From Pseudomonas sp. ANT_H12B (GTDB taxonomy: Bacteria > Pseudomonadota > Gammaproteobacteria > Pseudomonadales > Pseudomonadaceae), in assembly GCF_008369325.1 (NCBI RefSeq), contig NZ_VOBI01000003.1, forward strand, positions 310,001 through 374,000: 64,000 bases of DNA, given 5' to 3'. Made by a program: the position numbers and the translations under genes. Below are positions 61,313 to 64,000 of the stretch, in pieces (the first letter of the stretch is position 1; each line of letters starts with the position of its first letter). Under the pieces are notes generated by a model, which saw nothing but the letters and a program-made list of their open reading frames with translations, searched no databases and had not been told where the DNA came from.

Positions 61313-64000
61313 ATGAGCCTTCCTGTGCTTGCCGAACTGCCCGGCATTCTCCTGCCGTTTGTCACCCGCGCCGAGCAGTCGTTCCGTACGGCCGTCGCCG
61401 AATTGGACGATGACCATGGACTGGCCGGCTGGACGCCTGAACGCTGGGCGCAATTCGCCCGCGTCACTGCCGCCAGCGACTTTGTGATTGAGCAGAGCGT
61501 ACGCGACCCTTCGTTGTTGCTGGAACTGGTGCAGTCCGGTGAGCTGGATCGCAGCTTTGCGCCCGGCGAGCTGTGCGCACAGATTGCGTCAGCGGTGAAT
61601 TTGGCGGAAACCGAAGACGAACTCGGTCGCGCCCTGCGTCGCCAGCGCACTCGTCATCAAGTGCGGATCATCTGGCGTGACCTGACCCGCCAGTGCGATC
61701 TGATCCAGACCTGTCGCGACCTATCGGACATGGCTGATGCCAGCATCGATCAGGCCTGTCAGTGGTTGTACTCGCGCCATTGCCAGCAGTTCGGCGTACC
61801 GACCGGCCGGCGCAGCGGCGAGCCGCAGCAAATGGTCATCCTCGGCATGGGCAAGCTCGGCGCGGTGGAGCTGAACCTGTCGTCGGACATCGACCTGATC
61901 TTCGCCTACTCCGAGGGCGGTGAGACCGTCGGCGTGAAACGCTCGCTGGATAACCAGGAATTTTTCATTCGTCTCGGCCAGCGCCTGATCAAGGCGTTGG
62001 ACCCGATGACCGTCGACGGTTTTGTGTTCCGCGTCGACATGCGCCTGCGGCCCTACGGTTCGGCCGGCGCATTGGTGCTGAGCTTCAACGCGCTGGAGCA
62101 GTATTACCAGGATCAGGGTCGCGACTGGGAACGCTACGCGATGATCAAGTCGCGGGTGGTGGCGGGCGATCAAGTGGCCGGCGCGCAATTGCAAGAGATG
62201 CTGCGGCCGTTCGTTTACCGGCGTTACCTGGATTTCTCGGCCATCGAAGCGCTGCGCACCATGAAGCAGCTGATCCAGCAGGAAGTCCGGCGCAAGGGCA
62301 TGGCCGACAACATCAAGCTCGGCTCCGGTGGCATTCGTGAGGTGGAATTTATCGCCCAGGCATTCCAGTTGATTCACGGTGGTCGCGACCTGAGCCTGCA
62401 ACAACGTCCTCTATTAAAAGTGTTGAGCACGCTGGAAGGTCAGGGCTATCTGCCGCCGGCGGTGATCAGCGAACTGCGCGAAGGTTACGAATTTCTGCGT
62501 TACACCGAACACGCGATCCAGGCGATTGCCGACCGCCAGACCCAGATGCTGCCGGACAGCGCGCAGGATCAGGCGCGCATTGCCTTTATGTTGGGCTTCG
62601 CCGACTGGGACGCTTTTCATGAACAATTGATGTACTGGCGTGGCCGCGTGGCTTGGCACTTCGCTCAAGTGATCGCCGATCCCGACGATGAAGAAGGCGC
62701 CGAGAGTGAAGTGGCGGTCGGCGGTGAATGGCTGCCGCTTTGGGAGGAGGCTCAGGATGAAGAGGCCGCTTGTCGCCAGTTGGAAGAGGGCGGTTTTGCT
62801 GATGCCAGCAAGGCTTTGAAAGCCTTGGCGGGCCTGCGCGGCAGCCCGCAGTTACGTGCCATGCAACGTTTGGGGCGCGAACGCCTCGATGCCTTTATTC
62901 CGCGTTTGCTGGCTCAGTCGGTGGAACACGCTAATCCCGATCTGGTGCTGGAGAGGGTGCTTCCATTGGTTGAGGCCGTCGCGCGTCGGTCCGCGTATCT
63001 GGTGTTGCTGACAGAGAACCCCGACGCGCTGCGACGGTTACTGACCCTGTGCGCCGCGAGCCCATGGATCGCCGAACAGATCACCCGCTTCCCGCTGCTG
63101 CTCGACGAATTGCTCAATGAAGGCCGGTTGTTCAAGCCGCCATTGGCGCCGGAACTGGCCGCCGAATTACGCGAGCGTTTGACGCGGATTCCCGAGGACG
63201 ACCTCGAACAGCAAATGGAGGCCCTGCGGCATTTCAAACTGGCGCACCGTTTGCGGGTCGCCGCCTCGGAAATCGCCGGCAGCCTGCCGTTGATGAAAGT
63301 CAGTGATTACCTGACCTGGCTCGCCGAAGCGATCCTGGAACAAGTGCTGGCCCTGGCCTGGCGCCAGACCGTGGCCAAATACGGAACGCCGCTGCGCACC
63401 GACGGCACTTTTTGCGACCCCGGCTTCATCATTGTCGGTTACGGGAAAGTCGGCGGTCTGGAACTGGGGCATGGTTCGGACCTGGACCTGGTGTTCATCC
63501 ACGATGGCGACCCGCAGGCGGAAACTGATGGGCCGAAACCTATCGACGGCGCGCAATTCTTCACGCGGCTGGGACAGCGGATTATTCATCTGATTACGAC
63601 CCAGACCAACTCCGGTCAGCTGTATGAAGTCGACATGCGACTACGACCTTCCGGTGCGTCAGGGTTGCTGGTGAGTTCGGTGGGCGCGTTCGCCCGGTAT
63701 CAGGAAAACGAAGCCTGGACCTGGGAGCATCAGGCGTTGGTACGGGCGCGGGTCTTGGTGGGCAGTCGGGATGTTGGGCAGGCTTTCGAGAAAGTCCGCG
63801 CAGCGGTCCTGGGCAAACCACGGGATCTCGCGACCCTGCGTCAGGAGGTCAGCGAGATGCGCGCCAAGATGCGCGAGAACCTCGGCAGCAAGAGCACCGC
63901 GGCCGGCACCGGGGCAAATGCCTTCGAGGCCACGGCGCCGTTCGATCTCAAGCAGGACGCCGGAGGTATCGTCGATATTGAATTTATGGTGCAATACGCG
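61313..64000 (+). CDS. glnE: Glutamine synthetase adenylyltransferase/deadenylase GlnE (5' part)
   Basis: The first 896 codons of a protein usually about 980 residues; the end is beyond the window. The N-terminal deadenylase nucleotidyltransferase fold has LGMGKLGAVELNLSSDIDLIF; the C-terminal adenylyltransferase fold has VGYGKVGGLELGHGSDLDLVF. Both Gly-Ser-Asp-x-Asp catalytic motifs are intact. It adds and removes AMP on glutamine synthetase according to PII and glutamine. It starts at ATG 61313, with AAGGA upstream, divergent from aceE. Confidence 0.96.
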   Translation, partial: MSLPVLAELPGILLPFVTRAEQSFRTAVAELDDDHGLAGWTPERWAQFARVTAASDFVIEQSVRDPSLLLELVQSGELDRSFAPGELCAQIASAVNLAETEDELGRALRRQRTRHQVRIIWRDLTRQCDLIQTCRDLSDMADASIDQACQWLYSRHCQQFGVPTGRRSGEPQQMVILGMGKLGAVELNLSSDIDLIFAYSEGGETVGVKRSLDNQEFFIRLGQRLIKALDPMTVDGFVFRVDMRLRPYGSAGALVLSFNALEQYYQDQGRDWERYAMIKSRVVAGDQVAGAQLQEMLRPFVYRRYLDFSAIEALRTMKQLIQQEVRRKGMADNIKLGSGGIREVEFIAQAFQLIHGGRDLSLQQRPLLKVLSTLEGQGYLPPAVISELREGYEFLRYTEHAIQAIADRQTQMLPDSAQDQARIAFMLGFADWDAFHEQLMYWRGRVAWHFAQVIADPDDEEGAESEVAVGGEWLPLWEEAQDEEAACRQLEEGGFADASKALKALAGLRGSPQLRAMQRLGRERLDAFIPRLLAQSVEHANPDLVLERVLPLVEAVARRSAYLVLLTENPDALRRLLTLCAASPWIAEQITRFPLLLDELLNEGRLFKPPLAPELAAELRERLTRIPEDDLEQQMEALRHFKLAHRLRVAASEIAGSLPLMKVSDYLTWLAEAILEQVLALAWRQTVAKYGTPLRTDGTFCDPGFIIVGYGKVGGLELGHGSDLDLVFIHDGDPQAETDGPKPIDGAQFFTRLGQRIIHLITTQTNSGQLYEVDMRLRPSGASGLLVSSVGAFARYQENEAWTWEHQALVRARVLVGSRDVGQAFEKVRAAVLGKPRDLATLRQEVSEMRAKMRENLGSKSTAAGTGANAFEATAPFDLKQDAGGIVDIEFMVQYA

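Overview
The window looks like chromosome of a fluorescent-group Pseudomonas. Codon use is GC-rich, REP-type palindromes (TGTGGGAGCGAGC... family) sit between genes, and the housekeeping blocks (aceEF-glnE, putA-putP, trxC, msrA, zapA) are of Pseudomonas type. Gene density is high. I saw no tRNA, rRNA, insertion sequence or CRISPR array. The first and last genes run off the window.

Layout. 1-1950: start of an MFS exporter, a divergent LysR regulator, and a small lipoprotein gene behind a near-consensus flagellar sigma (FliA) promoter. 2005-20158: a leftward run of 20 overlapping or near-overlapping genes forming an aryl-polyene (APE) type II polyketide locus. It encodes two ketosynthases, a ketosynthase-like chain-length factor, ketoreductase, two dehydratases (one fused to an AMP-ligase), two acyl carrier proteins, an aromatic ammonia-lyase for the starter, thioesterase, glycosyl- and acyltransferases, methyltransferase, a halogenase-like flavoprotein, an antiporter-like protein, and LolA/MMPL export proteins. 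Together these should make an aryl polyene and place it in the outer membrane. 20515-28500: orphan parA, trxC, selO, an MscK-type channel and a K+/H+ antiporter. 28626-32677: chemoreceptor with a FliA promoter, the zapB-like/zapA pair, a chemoreceptor reduced by two deletions to a pseudogene (with an intact-looking sigma54-type promoter), and an AT-rich orphan gene.

32720-40760: acyl-CoA dehydrogenase, then divergent putA and putP. The putA-putP intergenic region carries five GTTGCA motifs, the known PutA-binding hexamer. 40958-48924: an orphan type VI secretion effector module (vgrG, DUF4123 adaptor, 1601-residue Rhs protein with an unassigned C-terminal toxin, and a small AT-rich putative immunity gene). 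48973-49861: a REP-rich stretch with a probable C4-type antisense RNA just upstream of a small DUF3077/DUF6124-like gene. 49946-56013: rlmJ, msrA, a GGDEF/EAL protein with degenerate GGDEF, and a PhoD-like phosphatase. 56184-64000: aceF-aceE leftward and glnE rightward; their intergenic region has two FadR/PdhR-type operator-like palindromes 52 bp apart.

The most interesting items are the C4-like RNA with its self-complementary target blocks, the Rhs toxin/immunity pair, the FliA promoter on a lipoprotein gene, the enzyme complement of the APE locus, and the decayed chemoreceptor. All functional calls are from reading sequence and recalled family knowledge; no database search was run.
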